Shown in pieces: positions 16,102 to 25,173 of a stretch of DNA of 41,030 bases (position 1 is the first letter of the stretch; the number at the start of each line of letters is the position of its first letter). Source of the stretch: Planctomycetota bacterium (lineage in GTDB: Bacteria > Planctomycetota > Planctomycetia > Pirellulales > UBA7805); the NCBI GenBank assembly GCA_003389215.1, contig QQVP01000104.1, positions 1-41,030 of the forward strand, in the 5' to 3' direction. Below the pieces are notes generated by a model. That model was not told the DNA's origin. It ran no database searches and saw nothing but the letters and a program-made list of their open reading frames with translations. The translations under genes were made by a program, and so were the position numbers.

Positions 16102-16168
16102 CGATCTGAGTCCGCGGGTATCCGCTCGGGCGGAGCAGGTCTGGCCGCGGCGTCCGATCGACCGACTC

Positions 16169-16197
16169 TTGTCCGTTTTTTCACCCGGCGGTATATT
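16169..16197 (+). promoter_or_regulatory. Candidate sigma70 promoter of rpmE
   Basis: TTGTCC (16169-16174), a 17-base spacer and TATATT (16192-16197), matching consensus at 4/6 and 5/6. Transcription would start near 16204, giving a leader of about 130 bases before the L31 ATG at 16335. That is long for a single ribosomal protein and could hold a regulatory structure. Confidence 0.6.
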
Positions 16198-16334
16198 GCT
16201 AGGTTCAAGCTAGAGGTAGGTTGGCCCCCGCGAGCGAGGCCGGCAGACGCTCCGCAAGCGGCGCGCAGTCGCCCGGCGAGAACGACCGACCCAGACAATT
16301 CGTCATCGCGCCCCCGGCGCAGGATCAGGCAGAC

Positions 16335-16604
16335 ATGCAGAAAGACATTCATCCCAACTACGTCGAAACGGTTGTCAAATGCGGTTGTGGCAATACGTTC
16401 GAAACCCGTAGCACCGTCAAGGAGTTGAAGGTCGACATCTGCAGCATGTGCCATCCCTTCTACACGGGAAAGCAGAAGTTCGTCGACACGGAAGGTCGCA
16501 TCGAGAAGTTCAAGAACAAGTTCTCGGGTGCGGGCTATGCCAGCCTCAAGCGAGGTGGCAAGAAGAAAGAAAAAGCCGAAGCGGCAGCGGATGCCGAGTC
16601 TTAG
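16335..16604 (+). CDS. rpmE: 50S ribosomal protein L31, zinc-binding type
   Basis: 89 aa from ATG 16335 ([19 protein letters not shown]). The frame is open upstream to 16221, but L31 proteins start at this MxxxIHP. Cys16, Cys18, Cys36 and Cys39 (VKCGCG ... [16 protein letters not shown]) are the zinc ligands of the C+ class, expected when zinc is plentiful. The C-terminus carries a Lys/Glu/Ala-rich tail ([18 protein letters not shown]), longer than in E. coli (70 aa). It is part of the 50S subunit, near the central protuberance. It is followed by prfA, 149 bases downstream. L31-RF1-PrmC order is common in bacteria. Confidence 0.97.
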   Translation: MQKDIHPNYVETVVKCGCGNTFETRSTVKELKVDICSMCHPFYTGKQKFVDTEGRIEKFKNKFSGAGYASLKRGGKKKEKAEAAADAES

Positions 16605-16753
16605 CTGAGTTCTCTCGAGTCGGATGCGAGGCGCCGTCGCTGCGCGCCTGTGGCCGGTTACGCGACATCGTCGACAACGACGTTCGCGTTGCCACCGCGG
16701 CCGACGCCGGTGCGTTTGTTTGAGAACGAGACCCCACAGCGAGTCGATCTTCG

Positions 16754-17827
16754 ATGCGCGAAATGCTGGACGAAAAACTGACCCGGTTCGAGGAGTTGGA
16801 GAAGCAGCTCGTCGATCAGGAGGTGTTGAGCAACCCCGATCGCCTGGCGGCCGTGGCCCGCGAGCGCGGTTCGCTGGCCAAGCTGGCGACCAAGTATCGC
16901 CGTTTTCTCGATGTCACCCAGGAGATTCAGGAAGCCGAGGAATTGGTCGCCGGCGAAGACGCCGAGATGCGCGAGCTGGCCGAGGCCGAGATTCCCGAGT
17001 TGAAGGAGGATCGCGAGTCGATCTGGAACGACCTGCTCGACATGACCATCGGCGGCGAAGAGGCCAACCGCACGCGGCTGGTGATGGAAATCCGCGCCGG
17101 CACCGGGGGCGACGAGGCGGCCCTGTTTGCCCGCGACCTGTTTGAAATGTACAAACACTACGCCGAAAAAAAGGGCTGGAAATTCGAGATCCTCGAGGCC
17201 AGCCCCACCGAGCTGGGCGGCTTCAAGGAAATTATCGTCGGCGTGGAGGGCGAAGGGGTCTTCCGCGAGTTGCAGTACGAGAGCGGCGGCCATCGCGTGC
17301 AGCGCGTGCCCGAAACGGAGACCAAGGGCCGTATCCACACGTCGGCCGCCACCGTCGCCGTGATGGCGGAACCGGAAGACGTCGAAATTGAAATCAAGCC
17401 GGACGATTATCGCCTCGACATCTTTCATGCCAGCGGGCCGGGCGGTCAGCACGTCAACAAGACCGCATCGGCCGTGCGGCTCACGCACTACGAGACCGGC
17501 ATCGTCGTGCAGTGCCAGGACGAAAAGAGCCAGCTGAAGAATAAGACGAAGGCGCTCCGCGTGCTCAAGACGCGGCTCTACGAGGCCAAGAAGCAAGAAG
17601 AGCATCAGAAGCGGGCCGATCAGCGGAAGTCGCTCGTCGGCTCGGGCGATCGCAGTCAGCGGATTCGCACTTACAACTTTCCGGAGAATCGCGTCAGCGA
17701 TCATCGCATCAACCTGACGCTGTACAAACTCGATAGCATCCTGGCGGGCGACCTGCAGCCGGTCAGCGATGCCCTCATCGAGCACGAACGACAAGAACAA
17801 CGAAGCTCGATGGGCGACCTCGACTGA
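16754..17827 (+). CDS. prfA: Peptide chain release factor 1
   Basis: 357 aa, full length. It recognises UAA and UAG stop codons and triggers peptide release. The codon-recognition tripeptide of the RF1 class, P-x-T, is at residues 186-188 as PET in [14 protein letters not shown] (PAT in E. coli, PVT in Thermus); RF2 would have SPF. The catalytic GGQ is at 230-232 ([19 protein letters not shown]). The N-terminal coiled-coil domain (1-95) and the C-terminal [15 protein letters not shown] are complete. The ATG at 16754 has no strong Shine-Dalgarno. prmC follows and its product methylates Gln232. Confidence 0.97.
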   Translation: MREMLDEKLTRFEELEKQLVDQEVLSNPDRLAAVARERGSLAKLATKYRRFLDVTQEIQEAEELVAGEDAEMRELAEAEIPELKEDRESIWNDLLDMTIGGEEANRTRLVMEIRAGTGGDEAALFARDLFEMYKHYAEKKGWKFEILEASPTELGGFKEIIVGVEGEGVFRELQYESGGHRVQRVPETETKGRIHTSAATVAVMAEPEDVEIEIKPDDYRLDIFHASGPGGQHVNKTASAVRLTHYETGIVVQCQDEKSQLKNKTKALRVLKTRLYEAKKQEEHQKRADQRKSLVGSGDRSQRIRTYNFPENRVSDHRINLTLYKLDSILAGDLQPVSDALIEHERQEQRSSMGDLD

Positions 17828-17911
17828 TTGCTGATTTCGAACCTCGGCGTCCCTGGTAGTTCCGCGTCTCCATTCGTTGGCCCGTCCCCGTCCGTTAGCT
17901 GGAACCGCGCG

Positions 17912-18805
17912 ATGCCCGATACCGAGGTCTGGACAATCGGCCGGTTGTTGAACTGGACGACCGAGTACCTGGCCGGGCGCGGTTCGACGTCGGCACGGCT
18001 CGACACGGAGCTGTTGTTGGCCGAGGCCTGCGGCTGCGAGCGGATCGAACTTTACACCACCTTCGACACCCCGGCCAGCGACGCCACGCGACTCACCTTT
18101 CGCGAGCTCGTGCAGCGACGAGCCGAAGGGATGCCGGTCGCCCATCTGTTGGGACGTCGCGACTTCTACTCGCTGACGTTTCACGTCACGCCGGCGGTGC
18201 TGATTCCGCGACCCGAGACCGAGTTGCTGGTGGTGACGCTGCTCGATCTGGTTTCCACGCGCGACGGACAAGGTGGGGCAGCGGCGTCGAAGCTTCGCAT
18301 CGCCGACGTCGGCACGGGGAGCGGAATCCTGGCGGTGTGTGCCGCCCGGCACATCGCCTCGGCCAGCGTGACCGCCATCGACATCTCGGACGCGGCCCTG
18401 GAGGTCGCTCGGCGAAACGCCCGCGAGCACGAAGTGGCCGACCGGATCGACTTTTTCGAGAGCGATCTGTTCGACTCCGTGCCGGCGACCGAACCCTACG
18501 ACTTCATTCTCAGCAATCCGCCGTACGTGGCCGAAAACGAGACCGAGTTGCTCTCGCCGGAAGTCCGCGACTACGAACCCCGCGAGGCACTGTTCGCCGG
18601 GCCGACCGGTGTCGAAGTCATCGAGCGGCTGGTGCCGCAAGCCGCCGAGCGACTCGCGGCGGGCGGCGCGCTGCTGCTGGAGATCAGCCCCATGATCGAG
18701 GATCGCGTGGCGGCACTGTTCGACGGCGATGCGGCCTGGCAGCGGCAGGCGACGATCAAGGATCTGGCCGGACTGCCGCGGGTCGTGGTGGCTCGCAAGA
18801 CGTGA
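17912..18805 (+). CDS. prmC: Release factor glutamine methyltransferase
   Basis: 297 aa from ATG 17912 (MPDTEVWTIGRLLNWT). The frame opens from a TTG at 17828 directly after prfA, but the extra 28 residues are not family-like. PrmC (HemK) methylates the glutamine of the GGQ motif in release factors, using S-adenosylmethionine. Visible are a helical N-terminal substrate domain (1-80), GRRDFYSLTFHV, IPRPETE (98-104), the SAM motif DVGTGSG (132-138) and the catalytic NPPY (202-205). Location 84 bases behind prfA supports an operon. Confidence 0.95.
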   Translation: MPDTEVWTIGRLLNWTTEYLAGRGSTSARLDTELLLAEACGCERIELYTTFDTPASDATRLTFRELVQRRAEGMPVAHLLGRRDFYSLTFHVTPAVLIPRPETELLVVTLLDLVSTRDGQGGAAASKLRIADVGTGSGILAVCAARHIASASVTAIDISDAALEVARRNAREHEVADRIDFFESDLFDSVPATEPYDFILSNPPYVAENETELLSPEVRDYEPREALFAGPTGVEVIERLVPQAAERLAAGGALLLEISPMIEDRVAALFDGDAAWQRQATIKDLAGLPRVVVARKT

Positions 18806-18871
18806 TGCACGCGGGCGAGTGCGTCCGCTGCCGCACACATTGAGGTTACGGAAAATTCACGGACGAGTGGC

Positions 18872-20227
18872 ATGGAAGCGTTTCGCATCCTTGGTGGGCA
18901 GCGTCTTGACGGTGAAGTCCGCGTCGACGGAGCCAAGAACGCCGCCTTGCCGGCGATGGCCGCGGCCCTCCTCGGCGACGAACCGCTTCGTTTGACCGGC
19001 GTGCCTCGCGTGACCGACGTGACGACACTTGCCGCGGTTTTGCGACATCTGCACGTGGCCGTACGCCGCGAGAACGATATCTTACAGCTGGAGAGCGACG
19101 CGTCCCGTGGCGAAGCCTCGCAGCGGTTCCTCGCGCCGCAGCACCTTGTCGCGCGGATGCGGGCCAGCTTCTGCGTGCTCGGTCCTCTGTTGGCACTTCG
19201 CGGTCGTGCGGTCGTGTCCTTGCCAGGCGGATGCCATCTCGGCGATCGGCCGGTCGATCTGCATCTCCGCGGACTGGCCGCCCTGGGTGCCGACATTCGT
19301 CTGGAGCGCGGCCACGTGGTGGCCGAATCGAAACGGCTGCGCGGCGCGATGCTGAGCATGTCCGGAAGGCATGGTCCCTCCGTAACTGGCACGGCCAACG
19401 TGCTGATGGCGGCGACGCTGGCCCGCGGCACGACGACGATCGCGTCCGCCGCCCGCGAACCGGAAATCGTCGACTTGGGTCGCTGCCTGAGGAAGATGGG
19501 CGCGAAGATCGAGGGCCTCGGCACCTCGACGATCGAAGTGCACGGCGTCGAGCAGCTCGGCGGGGCCACACACCAGGTAATGCCCGATCGTATCGAGGCG
19601 GCGACGTTGCTCGCGGCGACGGCGATCACCCGAGGACAGGTCACGTTGCGCGGCGCGCCGGTCGAGGCGCTGCAGAGTGTGCTCGAGCTGCTCACCGACG
19701 CCGGCTGCCAAATTGACACGACGCCGGACACGATTCGCCTCCGTTCGCCTGAGCGGCTGCAACCGATCTGCTTCACGGCCCGCCCCTATCCCGGCGTGCC
19801 GACCGATGTCCAGCCGCTGCTAACGGCCCTGGCAACGCTTGGCGGCGGGACGAGCACGATCGAAGACCAGGTCTTTTCCGCGCGTTTCCGTCACCTGGCC
19901 GAACTGCGACGCCTCGGCGCACGCATCGAACTTGAGGGCCCGCGCGCGAAAGTCCGCGGGGTCGAGCAGCTCACCGGCGCGCACGTTTGTGCCACCGACT
20001 TGCGGGCCGGGGCGGCGTTGGTGCTGGCCGGCCTGGCGGCCCAGGGCGAGACGCTCGTTCACGACGTGGCTCCCATCGACCGCGGCCACGAGCGACTGGA
20101 AGCGAAGCTCAGTCGACTGGGGGCCGACATCGAGCGTGTCCCGAGTCAGCGTCGCCCGACCTTGCTTATGAATCGCCAGCGAGCCCGCGAAAGAGCCGCT
20201 GTCGCAGCACGTTCTGCGCCGAGGTGA
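18872..20227 (+). CDS. murA: UDP-N-acetylglucosamine 1-carboxyvinyltransferase
   Basis: 451 aa. It catalyses the first committed step of peptidoglycan synthesis, transfer of enolpyruvate from PEP to UDP-GlcNAc. The two inverse alpha/beta barrels are complete. Lys22 and Asn23 ([10 protein letters not shown]), the catalytic Cys121 in [16 protein letters not shown] and Asp312 in [12 protein letters not shown] match E. coli K22, N23, C115 and D305. The Cys form is expected to be fosfomycin-sensitive. The protein is about 30 residues longer than E. coli MurA. The Arg/Ala-rich tail ([18 protein letters not shown]) is coded in the 62 bases that overlap the convergent gene. Together with the SpoIID-domain gene it indicates a peptidoglycan wall. 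Confidence 0.95.
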   Translation: MEAFRILGGQRLDGEVRVDGAKNAALPAMAAALLGDEPLRLTGVPRVTDVTTLAAVLRHLHVAVRRENDILQLESDASRGEASQRFLAPQHLVARMRASFCVLGPLLALRGRAVVSLPGGCHLGDRPVDLHLRGLAALGADIRLERGHVVAESKRLRGAMLSMSGRHGPSVTGTANVLMAATLARGTTTIASAAREPEIVDLGRCLRKMGAKIEGLGTSTIEVHGVEQLGGATHQVMPDRIEAATLLAATAITRGQVTLRGAPVEALQSVLELLTDAGCQIDTTPDTIRLRSPERLQPICFTARPYPGVPTDVQPLLTALATLGGGTSTIEDQVFSARFRHLAELRRLGARIELEGPRAKVRGVEQLTGAHVCATDLRAGAALVLAGLAAQGETLVHDVAPIDRGHERLEAKLSRLGADIERVPSQRRPTLLMNRQRARERAAVAARSAPR

Positions 20228-21179
20228 ACGAATCGTCGCCCGTCGATTCGCCGAGCGCGCGGTAGACCATGTGATACTTGGCGTCCAGATCGTCGGCGTA
20301 ATGGACGATCGTCGCCTCGGGCGTCAGGGGCGGTTTCGGCGAACCCCACTCGGGCAATCGCTGGTGGGCGACGATCACGTGCTCCAGGCGAAGCAGAGTC
20401 TCGGCGTCGACGGGGCACACGGTCGCCGCCTCGCGGACCAGGTCGCGCCCCTGGAGGATGTGGCCGATGAGATGTCCCGCCGGACCGTACTGCGCGCCCT
20501 CGGGACCGACTTCATATTCGCGGAGCTTGCCGATGTCGTGCAGGATCGCCCCGGCCACGACGAGATCCTTGGAAAGCGGCGGCTGCATGTCCGGATAGTA
20601 ATCCTGATACTTCTTGGCCAGGAAGACGCTCGTTCGTGTCACGCTTAGCGTGTGTTCGAGCAGGCCCGCGACATAGGCGTGGTGGTTCCGCCGCGCCGCG
20701 GGAAAGCGACAAAAGTCCTCGCGATGCTCGCTCAACAGGTGCTTGACCAGCGCGGCCAGCGACGCGTCGGCGATCTCTTCGTCGACGATCGTGAGCAGCT
20801 CGCCGAACATGGCCTGCGGGTCGAACCGCGATTGCGGCTGACACATCAGCGGATCGAACCCGTCGTCGTAGTCGGCATCCGCAACGGGGCGAAGCTTGCG
20901 AATCTCCAACTGCGGCCCGTAGTTGGTTTCGCGAAACGTCGCCCGCAGCTTGTAGAATTCGCCGGGCGTCCACTCCTCGCGACAGGCGGCCGCGTGAACC
21001 GAGTCTTGCCAGATCGGAAAGCTCACTTCGCGCTCGGCATCGCGAAAGGCGACCTTGTAGTAGGGCTTGCCGTCGCGCGTCGTGAGCTCCTCTTTGCTCG
21101 TCAGCAGGGCGAAAAAGTCGCCTTCCTCGCCGTCGCGCATCTCCGCGAGCAGGACGGTCGCGCCGGGCCGTGTCGTCAT
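20166..21179 (-). CDS. YhaM-like 3'-5' exoribonuclease (OB fold plus HD domain)
   Basis: 337 aa from ATG 21179 ([20 protein letters not shown]); the frame opens at 21257, but the extension is poor protein. The N-terminal 100 residues follow the OB-fold nucleic-acid-binding pattern of YhaM ([26 protein letters not shown] ... GEFYKLRA). The HD domain occupies about 150-310, with [24 protein letters not shown] (metal-binding His-Asp), GHLIGHI and EHVIVAHQ. B. subtilis YhaM (314 aa) degrades RNA and DNA from the 3' end. The C-terminus ([11 protein letters not shown]) overlaps the last 62 bases of murA, tail to tail. Confidence 0.85.
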   Translation of the reverse strand: MTTRPGATVLLAEMRDGEEGDFFALLTSKEELTTRDGKPYYKVAFRDAEREVSFPIWQDSVHAAACREEWTPGEFYKLRATFRETNYGPQLEIRKLRPVADADYDDGFDPLMCQPQSRFDPQAMFGELLTIVDEEIADASLAALVKHLLSEHREDFCRFPAARRNHHAYVAGLLEHTLSVTRTSVFLAKKYQDYYPDMQPPLSKDLVVAGAILHDIGKLREYEVGPEGAQYGPAGHLIGHILQGRDLVREAATVCPVDAETLLRLEHVIVAHQRLPEWGSPKPPLTPEATIVHYADDLDAKYHMVYRALGESTGDDSFTSAQNVLRQRLFRGLAGDS

Positions 21180-21313
21180 GGCAAAAGTCTCCGGGTCCGT
21201 TTCTCGCACACGGGCTTGTAACGCGCCGCGGCGTCTGGCCGGGCGGCACGCCCCCAAAGGCCCTCACGCACCGATTTTACCGCCTGCTCCGGTGCCGGCG
21301 AGTGCCGGCCGCG

Positions 21314-22591
21314 TCAATTTGCGGCCACCCGCTCCGGCACCTCGCGGGGAAGCGGATCGGCCACCACGCGATAACCGCGAATCGGTTCGGGCGGATGGGC
21401 GATGGCGTGATCCAGCATCCGTTGCATCTGGGCGGTCAGCTCCGTGGTCAGCGGATCTTCGTCCTGGCCGCGGACCCGCCGCGTCGGCACCTCGATGGCG
21501 TCGCCCACATGAATTACGACGTCGAACGGCGCATGCAGCGTGACCGCGTCGGTCAGATCCTCTTCGGTTCGCTCGACCGTCTCGATCAGGTGTTCCGGCG
21601 GCGGGTCGCCGTCCAGGTAGCCGGGCAGATAAAGTCCCCATTGCTGGGCCGCGTAACAGGCGGCCAGCTGTTTCCAGCGTCGCGCCCGTTCCTCCTCGCC
21701 AACCTTCTTGTCGATCATGTCGGGCAGAATGCGGGAGCGGAGTCGCTGAATGCGGTGGTAGTTGCCACGTCGCGGCGCCTCGTCGGAGACCCACTCGGCG
21801 TCGATCGGCCCCAGCGCGTCTTCCAGAAACCGCTCGATCCGCTCCTGCAAATCGCCGCTCCGCACCTCGCCGAGAAACTCGCGCTCGCGGTTGGCGAGCT
21901 GGCCTTCGGTAACCCGCAGTACGCGCTCTTTGAGCGACAGCCCGTCGGACGGGCCGAGGTTCATCCGCCGATCGAGGTCATCGAGCACCGGCGTGAGCGT
22001 CTCTTCGAGCGAGCCGCGAAAGTAATACTTGAAGATCAGCCCGTGCACGACGACCTTGCCGGGCGGATTCTGCTTGGCGCGGCGTTTGGCGGCCATCCGA
22101 GCGATCGAGGCGGCTCCGTCCAACAGCGGGGCGAGGCGATCGTTGTGTCGCGTCAGGTTTCCTTCGGCGAAGAGAAAGATCGGCCGATCGGCGTTGGCGA
22201 TCGATTCCACGCTGAAACTCAGCGAGGCGTGGTCGGGCGCCTCGCGATTGATGCTGAACGCCCCGCAGCGCCGCATCAGGTACTTCTCGTACCAGACCTG
22301 GTTGAAGGTATGTCGGCTGGCCATGCAATAGAACGGGTGATCGACGGCCATCGTCAGCCAGGCCGCCGCCATCGGATCGCAGGGACGCGCGTGATTGCTG
22401 GGCAGCAAGATTCCGTGTCCCGCGTCGAGCGACGCCCGCAGCTTTTCGCTGCCCCGCACCTCGCAGCCGCGCAACCCGTAGTACTTTCGCAGATACCAGC
22501 TTGCGATGAAGTTCGACAAGAACCACGGCCACAAGCGACCGCGATGGGCTGGAATGAACTCGTACGGGGCTTCGATGACGACTTCTTGCAT
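21314..22591 (-). CDS. PlsC-type acyltransferase (1-acyl-glycerol-3-phosphate acyltransferase superfamily)
   Basis: 425 aa from ATG 22591 (MQEVVIEAPYEFIPAHRG); the frame opens at 22696. The acyltransferase core is in the first 200 residues: the HX4D catalytic motif in LLPSNHARPCDPMAA, then FSINREAPD and FLFAEGNLTRHND, which replaces the usual EGTRS. The C-terminal half is helical and charged, longer than in PlsC (about 245 aa), and ends with PEPIRGYRVVADPLPREV. The family acylates lysophosphatidate or related lipids at the inner membrane. The exact acceptor is not predictable. It reads divergently from xerD. Confidence 0.85.
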   Translation of the reverse strand: MQEVVIEAPYEFIPAHRGRLWPWFLSNFIASWYLRKYYGLRGCEVRGSEKLRASLDAGHGILLPSNHARPCDPMAAAWLTMAVDHPFYCMASRHTFNQVWYEKYLMRRCGAFSINREAPDHASLSFSVESIANADRPIFLFAEGNLTRHNDRLAPLLDGAASIARMAAKRRAKQNPPGKVVVHGLIFKYYFRGSLEETLTPVLDDLDRRMNLGPSDGLSLKERVLRVTEGQLANREREFLGEVRSGDLQERIERFLEDALGPIDAEWVSDEAPRRGNYHRIQRLRSRILPDMIDKKVGEEERARRWKQLAACYAAQQWGLYLPGYLDGDPPPEHLIETVERTEEDLTDAVTLHAPFDVVIHVGDAIEVPTRRVRGQDEDPLTTELTAQMQRMLDHAIAHPPEPIRGYRVVADPLPREVPERVAAN

Positions 22592-22766
22592 AACCAACGC
22601 GTGCGGGCTCGTCCCGCGGATCGGAGGGGGGCGATCGCCCTGCAGGAATTTACCGGGCCGGCCGTGGCGGCGCCAATGTGGCATTGTAACCGGCAAATCT
22701 TGCCGCAGCGGGCGTCGGAAGCCGGTTCGCCTGGAGCCACCCGGCGGCGGTGGCCGAAGCTGTTCT
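22592..22766. other. Intergenic, no gene; left part of the acyltransferase-xerD gap
   Basis: The gap 22592-22976 (385 bases) between divergent genes contains this unassigned part and the inverted-repeat element 22767-22930. A TACAAT on the minus strand (about 22683-22688) could be a -10 box for the acyltransferase gene, but no good -35 was found. Confidence 0.4.
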
Positions 22767-22930
22767 TAGAGCGTTCTTCATTTCCCGGTCGCGGCTCGGC
22801 GGGCTACGACCGCGTTGGACGTCGTCGAGGGTGCATCGACGAATCTCCTGGATTCGCCTGCTTCGGTCTCCTTGTCAAACTTGCCTCGCTATCCGCCGGA
22901 GACGCGACATCGATCTGACAGAACGCTCTA
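22767..22930. repeat. Small inverted-repeat element, copy A (MITE-like, 164 bp)
   Basis: The ends are a perfect 11-bp terminal inverted repeat, TAGAGCGTTCT (22767-22777) and AGAACGCTCTA (22920-22930). The interior matches copy B (31754-31915) along its length. Identical runs include TGCATCGACGAATCT (22832-22846), CTGCTTCGGTCT and CAAACTTGCCTCGC. An internal hairpin GACGAAT/ATTCGCC (22838-22858) is present. The termini can be read as GAGCG...CGCTC flanked by TA, as for IS630/Tc1-type elements. It encodes no protein. Confidence 0.8.
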
Positions 22931-22976
22931 GTCCTTCCTGCTTCCGCCCGCCGGTCCCGCTCAGGCGACTCTCGAG

Positions 22977-23918
22977 ATGTCCACGCTCCGCCGCCAGAAA
23001 CGATCGCCCCGTCGTCGCCCCGCGGCCTCGACGGCCGCGCGGTTCATGGAGCCGTTTCTCGACTATGCCCGCAGCGAATGCCACCTGGCCGAGAACACGG
23101 TCCGCGCCTATCGTCGCGACCTGGCCCGATTCTTCAAGTGGCTCGGCAAGCGCGACCTGTTCAAGATCGGCATCCGGCAACTGGCCGATTATCCTCGCTG
23201 GCTGCAAACCGAGAAACTGGCTCCGGCCAGCATCGCGCGCCACATCGTGGCCCTGCGGGTATTCTTTCGCTACTTGCAGCTCGAGGGCGTCGTGAAGGAG
23301 AACCTGGCCGAGTTGCTGGGCACGCAGAAGCTCTGGCAACGCGTCCCCGAGGTGCTCTCGGCCGGCGAGGTCGACCGCTTGCTGGCCAGTCCAACGCGAG
23401 AGGACCCGCACTGGCGGCGCGACCGCGCGATGCTCGAACTTCTCTACGCCACCGGTTGCCGGGCCTCGGAACTGAGCGGGCTCAAGGTGGCCGACGTCCA
23501 TCTCGACCAAGGTTACTGCATCTGTCACGGCAAGGGTGACAAGCAACGCATCGTGCCGCTGGGGCGCCGCGCGGTGCGGGCCATCCAGCAATATCTCGAG
23601 CGCGAGCGGGGAAAACTCGTGGAGCGCCGCGACGAAGATCCGCCCTGGCTGTTGCTCTCCTCGCGAGCAGGGGCCCTGCGTCGCGAGCGAATCTGGGAAC
23701 TGGTCAAGCGCTACGCGGCTCGCGAAGGACTCTCACGAGCGGCGAGTCCCCACACGCTGCGGCACAGCTTTGCCACGCACCTGCTCTCGGGCGGAGCCGA
23801 CATGCGTCAGGTGCAGGAGATGCTCGGTCACGCCAGCATCGCCACCACGCAGATTTACACGCACGTCGATGCCGCCCGCCTGCGCAAAGTCCACCAGCAG
23901 TTCCATCCACGGGGCTAG
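22977..23918 (+). CDS. xerD: Tyrosine recombinase XerD
   Basis: 313 aa. It resolves chromosome dimers at dif together with XerC. The N-terminal SAM-like domain (about 25-110: FLDYARSECHLAENTVRAYRRDL) and the catalytic domain are complete. Catalytic residues are Arg162 (TGCRASEL), Lys186 (HGKGDKQRIVPLG), His259 and Arg262 (HTLRHSFATHLL), His285 (MLGHASI) and nucleophile Tyr294 (TTQIYTHV). The first 23 residues are basic and Arg-rich; a start at ATG 23046 (MEPFLDY) is possible. XerD rather than XerC is chosen from overall sequence resemblance; a XerC assignment cannot be fully excluded. It converges on the exbD cluster. Confidence 0.92.
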   Translation: MSTLRRQKRSPRRRPAASTAARFMEPFLDYARSECHLAENTVRAYRRDLARFFKWLGKRDLFKIGIRQLADYPRWLQTEKLAPASIARHIVALRVFFRYLQLEGVVKENLAELLGTQKLWQRVPEVLSAGEVDRLLASPTREDPHWRRDRAMLELLYATGCRASELSGLKVADVHLDQGYCICHGKGDKQRIVPLGRRAVRAIQQYLERERGKLVERRDEDPPWLLLSSRAGALRRERIWELVKRYAAREGLSRAASPHTLRHSFATHLLSGGADMRQVQEMLGHASIATTQIYTHVDAARLRKVHQQFHPRG

Positions 23919-23938
23919 GGCGGGGCAGGGATTCGCCC

Positions 23939-24481
23939 TCACGGTTGCTTTTGTCCGGACGTCCGCCGCGGGTCGCCAAAGCGAATCTGTTCGATCAGCG
24001 TGACGATCTCGGCCTGGCCGTCGACGTCGCGAAGGTAGCCTCGCACCGCGGTGATGGCGTCGATCGTGTGCACGTAGTTCAACTCGAAATCGGCGTGAAT
24101 CTCGACGACGGAAGGGCCCGGTTCAAGTTCGCGACGGGCTCCGCGCTCGTTCTCCCGTCCCGCATAGAGTTGTCGCACGCGGCGGTGCAGGGCGGTGAGC
24201 GGCGCTTCACCTTCCGCGCCGAGCCGCTCCCCGTTGAGAAAGGCGGCACTCAAGCGTCCTTCGGCATCGGCGTGAAGCCGTAAATTGAGCAGCAGGGGAA
24301 CCACGTCGATCCGTTCCCGCGGCTTCTCGGAGCCGCGGGGCATCAGCAGCTGGAAGTCTCCCTCGGCCTGGCTGATCTGGAACGTGAGCAGGAAGAAGAC
24401 CAGCAACTGAAACACGATGTCGATCATCGGCGTCACTTGCAGCTCGATCTTGTCGGCAGAGTTGCTGCGACGAATTGTCAT
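23939..24481 (-). CDS. ExbD/TolR-family biopolymer transport protein (third exbD of the cluster)
   Basis: 180 aa from ATG 24481 (MTIRRSNSADKIEL), with GGAG nine bases upstream; ATG 24496 would add five residues. It has one membrane helix near the N-terminus, VTPMIDIVFQLLVFFLLTFQI, with the Asp (in MIDIVFQ) that carries protons in ExbD/TolR. A periplasmic domain ends with IDAITAVRGYLRDVDG and EIVTLIEQIRF. That ending is nearly the same as in the next exbD (24624-25115), so the two are recent paralogues. The periplasmic domain has an insertion around 100-120 (LYAGRENERGARRELEPG). It is the last gene of the tolQ-exbD cluster, 142 bases behind its neighbour. Confidence 0.9.
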   Translation of the reverse strand: MTIRRSNSADKIELQVTPMIDIVFQLLVFFLLTFQISQAEGDFQLLMPRGSEKPRERIDVVPLLLNLRLHADAEGRLSAAFLNGERLGAEGEAPLTALHRRVRQLYAGRENERGARRELEPGPSVVEIHADFELNYVHTIDAITAVRGYLRDVDGQAEIVTLIEQIRFGDPRRTSGQKQP

Positions 24482-24623
24482 ATCGGCATTCTCCATGAGC
24501 CGAAGTGCGGGGTCGCGACGCACGGTCGTTCGACGCGGCGCGTGCGGCGATCGGCGCACCGGCGAGCGGCTTCACACTTCGTGAGTTTGCCCCTAGAGTT
24601 GGCTGCCCGTCCGCCAGAAACGC

Positions 24624-25115
24624 CTAGCCGCCCTTCTTGACCGGCTGGGCGAAGCGGATCTTTTCGACGAGCGAGATGACTTCATCCTCGCCGTCGATCT
24701 TCTTGAGTCGACCCCGCACCGCCGTGATCGCATCGATGACGAAGCGGTACTTCAGCTCGAAGTCGCACTGAATCTCGACCTCGTAGTCGCCTTCGGAGCT
24801 GGAACCCTCGCCGACTTTGCCCAAAATTCTCTGGTGCAGCTCGTCGAAGCCGCCGGTGATCGGCGAGCCCTCGAGCGTCATCGTGGCCAGGTTGCCCTGG
24901 GCGTCGGCCGTCATCCGCAGCGGTAGCTTGACCGGGGCCACGTCGGTCAGCGTTTCGGTCGACGGCGCCCCCGGCATGAGGATGTTGAAGTCGCCTTCGA
25001 CCTCCACGATGTTGAAGGTCATGATGAAGAAGACGAGCAGCTGAAACACGATGTCGATCATCGGTGTCATTTGCAACTCGATCTTGTCGGTCTTGTCACG
25101 CTTGCGAACTTTCAT
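24624..25115 (-). CDS. ExbD/TolR-family biopolymer transport protein (second exbD)
   Basis: 163 aa; ATG 25115 has GAGGT just upstream. A short basic cytoplasmic tail (MKVRKRDKTDKIELQ) leads to the helix MTPMIDIVFQLLVFFIMTFNI with the conserved proton-carrying Asp. The periplasmic domain (about 45-155) ends with FVIDAITAVRGRLKKIDGE and VISLVEKIRF. With ExbB/TolQ it should form a proton channel that powers an envelope process. It lies 58 bases downstream of the first exbD in the same direction. Confidence 0.93.
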   Translation of the reverse strand: MKVRKRDKTDKIELQMTPMIDIVFQLLVFFIMTFNIVEVEGDFNILMPGAPSTETLTDVAPVKLPLRMTADAQGNLATMTLEGSPITGGFDELHQRILGKVGEGSSSEGDYEVEIQCDFELKYRFVIDAITAVRGRLKKIDGEDEVISLVEKIRFAQPVKKGG

Positions 25116-25173
25116 CCGACCTCTCGCCTGTCTCGCTCCTGAGCCCCGTCGCCCTGCCGACCCTGCGGCCCGC

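Noticed and set aside
22977..23918. xerD plus the adjacent inverted-repeat element as an integrative mobile element
   Set aside because: The recombinase has the length and motifs of housekeeping XerD. The repeat element has a second copy far from any recombinase, and there are no cargo genes or attachment-site duplications.
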